Shown: positions 45,101-57,700 of the stretch, one piece after another
How positions within the stretch are numbered: position 1 is the stretch's first letter
Layout of the letters: every line of letters begins with the position of its first letter
Source: Parus major
Taxonomy: Eukaryota > Chordata > Aves > Passeriformes > Paridae
NCBI RefSeq assembly: GCF_001522545.3
Contig: NC_031783.1
Span: 3,656,532-3,720,531, forward strand
Length of the DNA: 64,000 nucleotides
Reading direction: 5' to 3'
Notes under the pieces: generated by a model
What the model was told of the DNA's origin: nothing
Databases searched by the model: none
The model's input: the letters and a program-made list of their open reading frames with translations, nothing else
Program-made: the position numbers and the translations under genes

Positions 45101-47313
45101 CTTGCAAATCATCTTGCTTTACTTTCTCACCCACAGGTTTTTTTTAAGTATTTTTATTCTCAGGAGAAGGAAACACTGTTATTTTCCTCTGTTTTGGATG
45201 CCTGGAGTTCAGCAGCTATTCATTAATTACCTGTATTTTGGTAGAGATAATTAAAAAAACAAACTGGTTAAATATTTAGAAATTAATGAAAGAAGCTGTT
45301 TAAAATCAATATTTAATATGCATGAAATATATAGGGTTTTGCTAATGATGATTAGAAATCCCATCAACATTTTCATGTGGAAGACCAGAGGATCTGTTTT
45401 GTTTTTGTTGGGATTTTTTTTGGTGTTTATTTTTTAATATCCTGTTTTTATGTATTTAATGTTCAGAAATTTTAAGCAGGTTTCCTCTCTGGTAATTACT
45501 GCAAATTTAGCTGGGAAGAGAAGGGGAGGGACATGACCAGATGTAAATCATGGCACTGATGACTAATGGCCCAAATTGAACTTGGTCAGAACTTTAGCAG
45601 AGATTTTCTGTTCACTGCTACTGTGGTGGAGCGTGATGAAAAATCCTGAGAACAACCTCCCACACTTTGCATATGTGAATTATTCTGCTTGTGCTGTGCT
45701 GCTCCCTGGACAGGAGTTTATGTCTTTTTTAACTTAAATATTTTCCTTGTTAAAGCTGACCTTTCTGATTCCATGATTAATAGGAATAAAGGAATGATGT
45801 TTGATCGTTTTTCCAGACAAATGAGTTGTAGTTTACATGAGGACTTGTTTCTGACTGATTTTAATTAACCTGGCTCTAATGGCTTCTTTAACTGTAAGAA
45901 ACTCTTACAGCCAAGTGAGGTGAGAGGCAGATGTGGCACTGAGAACTTGCACTATTGCCTGGTGCTCTTACCAAAACCAGCATCATTTTGGGAATTTAAG
46001 ATGAGCCTCAGTATCACTGAAGAACTGAAGCAACTCTTCTAAGAACATAACATTTCCATCAGGTCCTGCTAGAGCATCCTGGCTCCCTCCTGGACTGTTA
46101 CATGTGAATTTTACCTTTCTGTGTCAGCATGAAGTGTTTGCCTTTCTCCAGTTGCTCTGCCTTTCTGACAGACCATGTCCTTGGGGCTGTAATCCTGGGG
46201 ACAGCAGGCCACCTCTGGCTTTTCATGGCCCAGCTTTTCGAGGTATGATAGCAACAGGTTGTGTGGACAAGAGCAGGAGATGCATTTTATAGAAGAATAT
46301 ACCTGTGCTTGCAGGGAAGGTTTGATATTTGGCTGTGACACAGAGTAATCTCAAACCATTAGTTTGTTTTTTTTCTTGGAATATTTTGCAAGAGTAATGC
46401 AAATGACTATCATTTCATGCTTTCATTTGAATACTTTAGCTGTTTTCAAAACAAGTGTTTATTGATGAGGTCTGGATGGTGAACAGTGGTGGGATGTCCT
46501 GGTTTTCCACCTTGCTGGTTAAGCCAGCACAACCCGAGGCTGTAATCCTGCACTAATCCCAGGAAAAGCAGGATACCACTGCTGTGCCAGGGAGCAGAAT
46601 CATCACAGAAACAGATCTCATTTCAAATGGCATTTCATTCCAGTCCAGTCGTGAGGCTTTCCCAGTGCCAGCAGAATCAAAAATCCAATCGTGGCAGACT
46701 GAACTTTGTACCAACAGAGAGGCTGTGGGAAGCAACTTAATTTCATTTTGACTTTCATATTTGAAAGCTTGAGCCTTTTTCTTACCCTTGCTCATTCTTT
46801 GAGCAGCAACAGGAAGAAAGAATTTACTAAAGGGAAATATTAAGAATTGGCATTGGGTATTTTGCTATATTTTGTTTACTTCCAATTATATTTTCAAGAT
46901 GGTTTTATGAGAACTGGTAAATCAAACTGAGTGCAGTCATGTACCAGCTTAGCAGAAGTTCTGTTTGCCCAGTTTTAATCTCAAGAACAGAAGGTTTTAG
47001 CAGCTCCCTGTGGTAGCTGTGGCTCACTGATTGCCCCCCTTCTGAATTCAGGGACTTCAGGATGGGCTTTAGAGCCAGGACCTGGTGTCAGGGTAGAGCT
47101 CAGCTGTGAAAAGTGCTACAGCCTGTGAGTTATCAACAAAATGAGGCTTTAAAAGGAGTGTCCAGGGGGATGCTGATACCTTTGGGACAGGCAGCAGCTG
47201 CAGGGACTGAGTGCTGTGCAATCCTGAGTGTCCTGTGTGAGGGGAAACTGCACTGCTCAGGTCCTGCTCTAAGGAAAAGAAATAAACTTTTAGAAGGAAC
47301 AAGTGCAAAGAGC

Positions 47314-47349
47314 AAACATGATGAAACATGAAAACATGATGAAACATGA
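47314..47349. repeat. 18-bp tandem duplication
   Basis: AAACATGATGAAACATGA is present twice in a row, followed by a degenerate third part (GGAACGTGAAAAC). Confidence 0.8.
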
Positions 47350-48764
47350 TGGAACGTGAAAACTGTGTGCAAAGAAGCACAGAGTGATGCTGTATGGCTG
47401 TTATGGGCTCTTCCTGCAGCAGCCATGAGCTACTGGGCAATGGAAAATAAAGCTCAAGCCTGGCTGTGTGTTGGTCTTTCTTCTAATTAATAGAAATGTC
47501 GTGTCTGTGAGTGTTTCTTCTAATTAATGCTGGCATTCCTGGGCAGGGCACTCTGCAGAGGGGAGGCAGTTCTGTTTTCATTCATTTTTGCCCACATATA
47601 ACTGAGCAAGCACAGAACAAAACTCCATCCTGGTGTTACAGCAAGGCATTTATGTGAAAAATCCTTTTATCCCAGCTTGCAATAAAGTTATAAAAGTGTC
47701 TAATTTTTTTTCCCATGTACAATTGGGGTTTTGTCACTTTAAAAGCTTCATCCTAAATATTGGTGTGGATTTTTAAAACCAGTGATGCAGAGGACACTCT
47801 TCCATGTCATGGAGCCCATCCCTGCTCCCTGCAAGGAGTCAGGAGTCACTGATAATTGACATCCTGCTACTCTTTCAAGCTGTCAGGAAGGGAAGGTCCC
47901 TTACCTCCTCAGACCACCTGTTCCAGTGCTTAGAAGTCTTTACTGTCTTGACAAATATTTTTTTTTGCTCAACAAATAAAAATCTCCCATGCTCCAGATG
48001 AGCTGAGTGTTTTATCTTCTCAGGGAACCTGAAAAAAAAAATACAAAATAAAAGATTTCCCTGCTCCCTGTGCAAGTCTTTTATGACAGAGATTGTGGTT
48101 CAGACCTGAGGATTCTGTCCCAGGTGTTTTAATTTCTGTATTTTGCTTTAACCTTTTCTAGTTATCATTTAGATTGGAAATCTTCATTTTGCATCTAAGA
48201 CACTCTTTTAGAACATTTTGCATTTAAATGATATCATTGCATTCAGATAGTTTACCTCGGGAGACAAATATTGGCCGTGATTTATAATCAGAATTACAAA
48301 ATTATTACTGTAAGATGTTAGACATTTGAGGCTGTGGCTGTCACAGCTGACTTGAGATCTCTAAGATGCATATTGGGCTTTTTTGCAATGGAGGTTAAGA
48401 GGTTTTTTATTTTGCCAAAGTCTGCTAGAAAGTTTTATCACTCTCTTAAATTTATAGAAGTGTGGATATGTGTGTGTGATCATCTGTCTCATAAAAAGGT
48501 AAAAGTTATAAACTTCTGCTGATACATTCAAGACTTGATTAGCTCTGCCTGCTCACGGTTCAGATCCTTTCTGGGGATGAATTTCCCTGAGTTATTGCTC
48601 ATTTATCCTGTCGGTTTAACCTCACAGGACAAGTGTGGGGAGAGAGGAAGTGCAGGGCAAGGATTCAGAAGAGAAGTGCTGGGTGCAGGAAGGGCTGTGA
48701 GGTGCTGCTCCAAGCTCTGCACTCCAGGGAGGTGACTCCAGCAGGATCTGTCCTTGGATGAGCT

Positions 48765-48786
48765 CCTTCCTTCCTTCCTTCCTTCC
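48765..48786. repeat. (CCTT)n microsatellite
   Basis: About five and a half perfect copies of CCTT. A second, similar run is at 52705-52722. Confidence 0.9.
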
Positions 48787-49783
48787 ATCCAGCCTGTGTC
48801 ACACCAGGATCTGGAGAGCATCGGGCCACTCCAGCCCCTCAGAACTGAGGGTGAAGCACAACTGGCATAAAATGGGACAAACTTCTGCAGTTTTGAAATA
48901 CATTTGCATCTATGGAAAATGATACAAATCCATTCCATGAATTTGTAGTAAACCTTTGTTGTTTTTTTTTGTAATTATCAGCTAAATGACTAATATTATG
49001 AGATAATGGGCTGTGAGTCACTGGCTGGAGCACAGCTTGGCTTTGGCTGTGGTGTAGAGCACGAGAAGTGGAGGTTACAAACTCCAGCTCATCATGCACC
49101 GAGTGCATGACTCAGGTGGATTATCTTGTGCCTTCTCAGGAGGGAGCTGGCTTGGGCTCTTCTTATTTCCTCCAGGTTTTAGCACCACTGGAGGAACCAA
49201 GGGCATTTTGCCTGTTAAGATAACTGAAGACAAAGATGGATGAGGGAGCTGAGATTCTTATGGGGAATTATCTTTAGGAAAGGCATGCAGGATGTATACA
49301 TTTATTCCCCCAAAGCTTTGTGTCTGTGGTGCACAAAGACTGTAGAATTATAACTGGATCCAAGCAGGTATTTTCAGGCAGTTATTTCACTGAAGGTTGG
49401 GAGGAGGGTCAGGTAACTACCAATCCTTCTCAGTTATTTTAACAAATTTCCAGATTTTACCTATGTGTTAAGAAAACTGGAAACATGGAAGAAAAGAGCC
49501 AGACAGCACTGCGACTTCACCATGTTTCATTTTGGCATTGTAAAAAGTATTGTCCTTTTTTTTCCCCACTGAGAAATTTCCTTTTCATTTCCCTTCACAT
49601 TGCAGAAGGTGCCTGGGTCCAGCTTGAGTTGCTAACAGATGTTTTATTTGATCTTTCAATCCTGCAGACACAAGGCTGCATTTCTGCTTAAAGAAACAAA
49701 TTCTGACATGTAATTGGATGTAGCAGCATTGACATGTTCTTCTCCTCCATGGCTGCAGTGAGTAGGTTGAGAAGCTGTGAGCT

Positions 49784-49935
49784 TCAATTACACAAAGGAA
49801 GGTTTAGGCTGGGTATTAGAAAGACTTCTGATTGTAAAAATACTTAATATTTCATCAGATGAGTTAGGAAGATTATGGGATTTCTATCACTGGAGGCTTT
49901 TAGGGAAAGTTTGGGAAGCAAATGCCAGAAAAATG
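49784..49935 (+). mobile_element. decayed CR1-like LINE fragment, plus strand
   Basis: AAGGTTTAGGCTGGGTATTAG corresponds to the CR1 block for a GRFRLD-type segment, and GGGATTTCTATCACTGGAGG with TTTTAGGGAAAGTTTGG to the later 'TCTCCATCCTTGGAGG..TTTTCAAAA' block, in the correct order and spacing. The intervening sequence is strongly diverged, so this is an old copy. A chance resemblance cannot be excluded. Confidence 0.45.
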
Positions 49936-52460
49936 CAGCTGTGTGTGTAAATATGTTCTGCAGAATTGATTTGTAGCTCATTCTCAGTGCTGTGTTTTTC
50001 TAAAATAGAAAATCTTTCTCAAATACCAAATTTACTTCCCATTTAGAGGCAAACCTCTCATGTTCTTACCAGAAGGGTTTTTTAACCCAAGTTCAGGATC
50101 TGACCTCCTGCTGCTGTCACACTGTGAGGTGAGGCAGTGAATCGACATCACAAGTGTTTCCTAGGAACAGAGTTGAGAAAATACTGGAGTTTTGCAAAGT
50201 TTCTGATAAAATCCTGGATCTTTTTTGAGGAACAGTGCAGAGAGGGGTGTGCACCTCTCCCAGCTCCCCTCTGGGCTGTCTCATCTCTCACACTGTGGTT
50301 GCTGGGGGAACTCAGCTGGAGATGGCCACTTAGTTCTGAAAAAGTCCTTGGTCTGTATTTATGGAAGTTCTGAATAATCTCCTCACTAAGAGACAAGACA
50401 GGTATTATAGAGCTGATGTATTTGAAGGTTGGTTCTGTAGAGCCTCTTATAACATCTATATTACGCACCCCAGCTCCCCTTATTCCTGTAATATTGCCTT
50501 CAGCATTTAGAATAAAGACATTTGGAATATATTTTTGTTTTGTTAATAGAAAGCAATTTTTTTCATGTGAGGACTGTGCAGACTTTCATATCTATTAATA
50601 ACATAACATTAAAGTTGTTTTTTTAATAAAAGGCTGATTACACAGAACATATTAGCACTCAACATTAGCTGAGACTTTTTATTTCACTATTTGAGATGTG
50701 CAAGAGTGCCTTGGGGCCAGAGAGGCTCTGTTGTGCTATTTTCTATGCAGTATTCTACACATTCCATATAGGAGCCATCAACCTCTTGTCAAATACCTCC
50801 AGCTGAGGAAATAATAGAAATGAAAAGGATGTGTTCTTAACCAGTGGACCTTGGGAATTTCAGTTTACTGACTGAAACTGGAGTTGCTTGATTCAATGTG
50901 ATAAGCATGCTGGACACCCTCTTTTCACCATGTTTTGTGGGTTTGTTCTTTTATCTAATTACTGAAGCCAACAACGAGTCTGGCACAGGATAGAATATTG
51001 TCTTGTAGAGAACTGACTCAGAATTTGAAGACAGTGCTCCATCAGTTGCTGTGTTTGGACAGGGAAGGAGCAGCAGGAAGCCAAGCCCCGGCATTCTCCC
51101 CACTCCTTTTGGTACAGCACAAACCCCTGTTGTGTCTGTCATTTTTAAAATTAATTTTCCAGTTCTTCTGGATAAACAAATAGCAAAACATAATATTCTG
51201 CTTGGACATTATATTATTTTGTATGAAACAATGCTACTATTAATCAAGTTCAAAGAAAACTGTAGTTTTAGAATAGTCTGTGACAAATAGCAAACTGATA
51301 TGGAGGCACTAAATAGCTTTCTGTAATATCTGTATTAAAGGAATAGATGCCAAGATGGTTATTGCTTACAGGCAATTCAAACTTCAACAGGTTGATAAAG
51401 AATTTAATATTTTCATATGCTTCAGTGTAAAGCCATCTGTCACAGTGAGAGAACAAAGTGTTGGGAAGGAGAACAAACGTATGTTTGTGGAAGTTCTCCA
51501 TGAAATGTTAACAGGAAAGACACAAGATGCACAGCAGTATCTTGTAACAAGTGGGCAAGGGATTTGAAGCAACATGGCCATAATCTTCAATATTTACAGT
51601 TACTATTTCTTTTCTAATTTCTTTTTGTGCAGGAGTGCTAAAAAAAAAAAGTCTGTCAATACAGATGGTGAGGGAGACAGATATACCAAGGAAAATAGCA
51701 TTTGCATCCACCTTTTGTAGTTTTTCATGTTCCTGCTCTTGTTTCCTACAGTTTTAAGCTTCTGTCTGGGTACATCAGTGTATACATTAGACCTCAGGCA
51801 GTGTTTCATACATCTGCTGGGCTTTTTAGTGCAAATTAAACAGCCTCAAACACACACAGGAGCTGAACTTTTGCTGGTACCTTCTCCCCATCCCCCATTT
51901 GGGAAGGATTTTTATTCATGGCTGCACAGAAGAATGAATCACATTCCAGTGTTTGAAGTCAGAAGGTGACATAGTGTGACTTTTAACCTGTCATAGCCCA
52001 AATGTGGGACACAGTGTGGGCTAGTAAGAGATACAAAGGGATTATAGGGGGAAAAAATGGGACTGAGGCATAAAAAAGAAAGCAAGTGTTCAAGAAAAGT
52101 TACTTTGAATCTTTTGTCAGTTTTATTGCAACAAGAAAGATCAGGTTCTAAAAAATCCATATGGTTGGATTTTTAGTTATAAGGTATAAAGGATATATTT
52201 TACAGTGATCCTGTTATTTTCAGGCCTCCATTCTCTCTCCAGGTTTGGGTGACTGAGAGCAAGGATTGAATTTGATTGTGCCTTAGCAGCACTATGAATT
52301 TTCTAGGAAGCGTATTTTTATGTTTTAAAATGATAGCTCCAGAAGAGATGTGTGCTGAAGGGTTAGGGAGCAGGTTATGGCACAATTCCCTCCCCCATTC
52401 AGGTATGAAATCCTCTTCTCTGCCACAGCAGGATGGGCCAATTACCCAGTTTGAACTGGC
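49936..52460. other. non-coding stretch
   Basis: AT-rich. One frame at 51727-51969 follows an acceptor-like tract (CTCTTGTTTCCTACAG) and is open to a weak donor near 51966, but I do not recognise it. Nothing else was seen. Confidence 0.45.
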
Positions 52461-52910
52461 AGCATTCCCCAGTGATGTGCGAGCGGCAGGGCTGCTTTTA
52501 GCTTTTGAGCAACCTTTGAAGTTTTGCTCTCACGTTCCATTTACTTCACGAGGTTTATAAACATAACACGGATTAATTTTCATCAGAAACGGAAGGCTCT
52601 GGGATGCAGAGGTGGGATTACACAATCCCCTGCAGACAGCAAAGGGCAGAAGGATGCTGATGGTGACACAGCTGTCATTCCGTGTTGCCTGGGAACGTGA
52701 GCATCCTTCCTTCCTTCCTTCCTCTGGAATTTTGGTATGGATTGAACTGGGGCATCTTTCGGTCCCGTGATCACCTTAAAGGTCCAAAACCTCTCTACTT
52801 TTATTCGAGTCCCGATAAATATGCAAATTCCCAGTTTTCTCTCGGCAACACTGACATCGTGTGGCAAAGAGGAAAACCCCAGCCCCGCTTCAGTACCGAG
52901 CAGGGAATAG
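52461..52910. promoter_or_regulatory. CpG-retaining cluster with POU octamer, possible conserved element
   Basis: Two groups of CpGs stand out: six in 52470-52590 (GCGAGCGG, CACGTT, CACGAG, CACGGA, AACGGA) and eight in 52755-52905 (TTCGGT, CCCGTG, TTCGAG, CCCGAT, CTCGGC, ATCGTG, CCCGCT, ACCGAG). ATGCAAAT, an exact POU octamer, is at 52821-52828, and CCTTTGAAG, a TCF/LEF-type word, is at about 52512-52520. Between the groups lies a CCTT microsatellite (52705-52722). Frames on both strands (52583-52975) have no recognisable product. Best guess: regulatory DNA. Confidence 0.3.
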
Positions 52911-54704
52911 TTAAAAAAATCCACAAAAAAAAACCCCAAAAAATCCCACCTCTTCAATTTTAACAAAAGAATCAAAAAGAAGTGTCTCTGAGACCTTCAG
53001 TGTTACCCTCTAAATGAAGACAAAGAAGCAGGTAGAGAGAAATACAGTGCCTTGCTCAGACTTGAGCCTATTTCATATCTATTTTACTTTGGGCTGAGCA
53101 GGGCACTGGGAACAGCTTTACCTTGGTTTTTAATGTTGAAGGGATGAGTTTGATCCTCAAGGCAACAGGTTTCAGTCATCAGGATATAATGTAGTTCTCC
53201 TTTGAACACTCATTGCATTTCCTTGGGTATCCAGGTTTGGCAACACATCTTTGGCAATAAATCTTCCAATTACGTGTACCTGAAGTGTTTAAAAAAGATT
53301 CTGACAGGTAGAATTTGTGGAAGGACAGATATCTTTCTCCTTTTCTATTAATTTTCGTTGCATATTCCCATGTCCTTTTTTTCTGAGAACTGAATTTTCT
53401 AGTTCTCTGTGCCAGCTGTTAGTATTTATTTTGAGTCTGCTTTTTATTTCCTTTAAAAAATAAGCAGCCTTAGTGTTATTTCTCTGGGTTTTGTATAAGA
53501 ATCTTGTAATCTTTTAACCAGATTGATCTTCTGTCATTACCATGGATGTTCTCTTGGACCCTCTGCTGCAAATTTCGTTCTAATTTTCATTCTGACTAAA
53601 CTGTGCAAACTTTGCAAATTACAGGGCAAGTTCCTGGCAGGGTGTCACGTGCCAGTGATTGTACTGCTCTGACTTCTTGGAAATGAGGTTTACAAATGAT
53701 GAAGATGCTGCTGAGACTTTCTCTTACTGACAAAACGGAGATAAAATTGCACTATTTTTTGTGCTGGCATAGTTTCTTTGTCAAAATCCAGTCTCTTTCC
53801 CATTGTATTTATCCCAGAATAGGGATTTTAATAACACATTTATAGCTGTTTTAATTTTCCATGTATTTATATGCTAGCTGCATGGTAAAAATTTCTGAAA
53901 CTATCTTTTAGTATTAATAAATAGGCTTTTCTTACTGAATAGACTATTCCCCTTATTTGACTTGTATTTTGATGAAAAATGGTAAATGGAGATATGATTG
54001 TATGCTAATGCTGCCCAGCATCAGGAGTTATGAAAATGATTGTCTAATGAATTCTAGCATGCCATTAATTGAGATTGATATTAGAGATTTGTTACACTTG
54101 CTGACACTGATTCTGTAGAAGTCCCAGAACTACAAGGAGAATGCTGAATATAAGGTTTCCTCTAATAGAAAAAAAACCTATAGAAACAATAAAACATGAG
54201 AAACATGCACAGCCCTAACAGATTACATCAATAATCTGAGTGGGATTTGCTTCTCTTTGTGGAAACTGGCTGAGAGCAAGGGCTGAGCCTTGGCAGCTCG
54301 GTTGGTAATTAATTAATGTCCACATCTCTGTGCACTCTCTGACTCTCACCAAGTCCTGCAGCATCTTTGCAGCCTGTCCTGTTTGCTGTTGTGCTCTCTG
54401 CTGTTTGTTCTTTCTGTGCAAACACCGAGCATCTCCTTCACTGCATTTCCTGTTAGCGCCATTTTCCAGTTGTCAAAAACCTGTTCTACTATTGAGAGAT
54501 TGAATTTTCCTCCCAGAAAAGCCTGGTTTTTTAGGGAGGTAGCTTGTCCTGCTCTGCAGTTTCTGTGTTGGTAATGAACTTTGCCCCTAGGGCCCCAGAT
54601 TGGGCTGATGGGGATGGGTTTGCCCCATTTATAATGGTTGTAGCTGCTGGTTTTGGCACTTGGCACTGCTGATGTGCTCTCATTTGTTTGAGGATGTCTC
54701 TCAG
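52911..54704. other. non-coding stretch
   Basis: AT-rich; the 106-codon minus frame at 54346-54666 has no known family. No repeat was recognised. Confidence 0.45.
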
Positions 54705-54747
54705 GGACAATGAGGATGGACAGTTCAAGTGTAGTTACCAGGCTGAG
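54705..54747 (+). other. candidate 43-nt exon (splice-like borders)
   Basis: Preceded by GAGGATGTCTCTCAG and followed by GTAGGA after GCTGAG. The single long open frame reads DNEDGQFKCSYQAE, protein-like but unassigned. The acceptor tract is only moderate and the length is small, so chance is likely. Confidence 0.12.
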
Positions 54748-57700
54748 GTAGGAGCTGGAGCAGCAGTCTGGGCATGGGCAGGGAGAAAAATCAAGGTACT
54801 GCTGGGAAAAGGGGAGAGGGAAGGCAAGAACAAATAACTGCAGGTGCTGTGGTGGTGGCAGGGGGGATATGTGTGTTCACAAGTGCATCCTCACACACCT
54901 GCACAAGCACAAACACCTCTGTTCCTTTAAAAACCTGCTTCCCTGCTGTCTAATCCACTTTGAGGGAAGGTTGGGAATCACAACTCTCCGAGAGCTGGGT
55001 TGAGGATAAGCACCTTGAAAATTAAAAGGAACTTAAAAAGATGGGGCTCTACCATAAATTGAGATTCCTTGCCCTTCTGTTCCCTCTTTCTTTGGAGTCT
55101 TGCTGATGGCACTGAATTTCAAATGGAAGAAGAGAAAATAATTTCTCTTGAAAATTTCCCCCCTTCCTAAAGGAATAAATGCCAAGTGCAGAGCTGCTGA
55201 TTAAAAGCATATCTCTGAGGAGCCTAACAGGAGCTAATCCTTAGGATATATTTAACTGTCTAATCCCTTTCACTGGGAAGTGCATCAAGAGGTAAAAGTT
55301 TCTTCTCTTCTCCATAGGTTACCTGGTTCTTCACAGAGTGATTCCTTCACTTAGCCCAACTTAGCCCTTTTCTGGTCTGAGTTTGACAGCTGATGAACAG
55401 TTAGGCTTCATTAAGAACACCATTGCAGTGCTTAAAAAGTACTTATTGGCAAGGATAAGCCACAAATTTCAAAGTTTATTTACCATGGGGGCTCTAGTTA
55501 AATAATTTCTCTCTTCTTGCACCTCTGTGGCATAGCAAGAGCCCTCCTGGCTGGAAGGGATAATAGAGGTATTATTTTCTCCCCCTAAGCAAAATGATGA
55601 GTTCCTGAAGTAATTGGCTGCAGTGCAAATTATCCTCTCCTTTTGTCGTGACAGGACTATAATAATTTTGTGTCCCTGGTCAGCCCTCTGACAGCTTTTT
55701 GGTTCTCTGTGCTACCAAGTGGAAGTAAAAGGAGGAGAAAAAAAAGAGAAGCATTATTGTTCTTTAGCTGGTGGCAAGGCTTTTGGTGTTTACATATTGT
55801 ATTCTCCACTGTGAGGAGAAAATAAGTTGGTGATTATTGGAATTATTTGTACAGCATAGAATAATTTGCTGTTGAGTGAAAACAGGAATGCTATTTGAAA
55901 TATTAAAAGGCATTTCTAGTCTTCTAGGTTTTCTAATTCGCAGTTTCTGTGAGATGTTTTAAAGCATCAAGTCTGCATTATGTATCTGCATGATTAATGT
56001 AGGCAAAGAAGAAAAGAGAAAGAATAGAAATAGAAATAAGATAATGAAAATAGAAAGAATAAAGAAATAAAATAAATAAAACAGAAAGAAGAAAATGGAA
56101 AGGAAAGTTGTTATAAGTGAGGTAGTTAAGCAGTTAAACGTTGATTGAACGTCTGAGACCGTGGGGAGGGGGCAAGGGAGAAGGGCATTGTGTTATAAGA
56201 GATTCAGGTAAAGAACTATTTTGGTGCAGTTGTTTGTGTTTTTCATCAGCATCTCCCACGTGGGCCATGATTCCAGTAGACACTCTTGTAATCTCCTGCA
56301 GTGGCAATGATTCAGCTTAGAAATCAATAGGGCATGAGGTGTTTCAAGTTCTCATTATTGTAATGTGTCAACATCACTTCAGTGACCCCAGAGCCCTATG
56401 CTGGCTGATTTGTTCTCTGATTTATTGTGCAATCTTGTAGGCAAACTATAATTTCACTTGTAACCAGAAACTCTGCTTTTATGGTTTGTGTCCCATCTCC
56501 AGCCATTAGGATGTTCAGAGATAATCAATACCTGTGTTTGCTGCTGAAGGTTGAATGAAGTTGTCAAGCAGCTAAATTACAAAGAATACAAACAAAAGAA
56601 TGTTGTTATGGCTGAGCAGGCCAGGAAATGTTTTTATTTAAATTTTCATTCCCTATCAACTCACAAATGTTTCTACTGCTTAGCACTGTCATCATTTATA
56701 TTCCACTCTATGCCTACCAGTTTCAGATCTTGAATTTAGTGGTGATTTACTCGATCACTTTGTCTTTAGGTTATCTGTGTTCCTTTATGATTCTGTTATC
56801 TCCTCTGTATCTGTCCATATCTAATAGCATCATGAACAGGAAACAAATTCTTTTAATTGCTCAAGCTCAGTTTATTGTGGCTTTAATACATCAGGGGCAA
56901 AGCAGCACTGTTGATTTTGCAGTGCCTCTCTTCCACTAATGCTAATTTTGGTGTTTGTTTATATGATCAAAGTGCTGCAAGCGATGACAGCAGAGTCTGT
57001 ATCACTTTATCCTGGCCTGTATCACACCAATTAATGTATTTAGAACATCTCACATAAAACTGAGCTGGCTTTGCACAGTGCAAAGCTCTTTGGACTTGTA
57101 CCCCTTACATGCCCAGCTGCATCAGAGGAAGCACCCTCTGTATTTTTGATGTTACTCAAACAGCTGATGACTGGACAGTATTTTTCCAGTGTACATGATA
57201 GATTGAATATTTTCCTCTGTCAGAAGTGCTTGTTTCAGTAGAGCTTTCACCTTAACCATTGAGAGCTCAGATCTCAGCTAATGAGAAAACATCTAGCAAC
57301 GTGTGGGATGTAGGAATGGGAGCCTTAGGTGGAATAAATCAGAAGTTGTGCATTTTTAAAAGTTATATGAAACAATAAGATCCATATTAATCACCAAATC
57401 TAATACAAATAGGAGAACTGGAAATGAAATGTTAAAAAAAGAATGTCTCAGATTCAAGATCAGGAATGTTCTGTTTCTTGCAGTTGTTAATAGGAATTTT
57501 GTAGTTAGATTATGGAATGTTTTTTATGTTATTGGGGGGATTAGAAAGTTGAAATCATCAAGAACTTTTTGTTTTCTGTCATCTTTTTTCTCAAGCCCTC
57601 ATTTGAATTACAGTCTCTGAACCTCATTTTTGCTTCAGCTGTGTGCATGCAGTCTGGGGGCACACCACTAAATGGGGAGCACTTTTTAACAGCTCCCATA

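Larger units (their letters stand above)
41641..49783. other. non-coding stretch, no gene recognised
   Basis: AT-rich sequence downstream of the island. Short frames (42239-43143, 44094-44648, 46104-46795, 47069-47440) match no family, and most overlap others. Local repeats and a palindrome are listed separately. A stretch at 48240-48290 keeps two CpGs and conserved-looking TAAT words. No confident exon was found, though any first intron of a gene starting at the island would lie here if it were transcribed to the right. Confidence 0.45.

Noticed and set aside
51749..51966. Exon candidate after CTCTTGTTTCCTACAG
   Set aside because: The donor is weak (AGAAG/GTGACA), and the peptide resembles nothing known.
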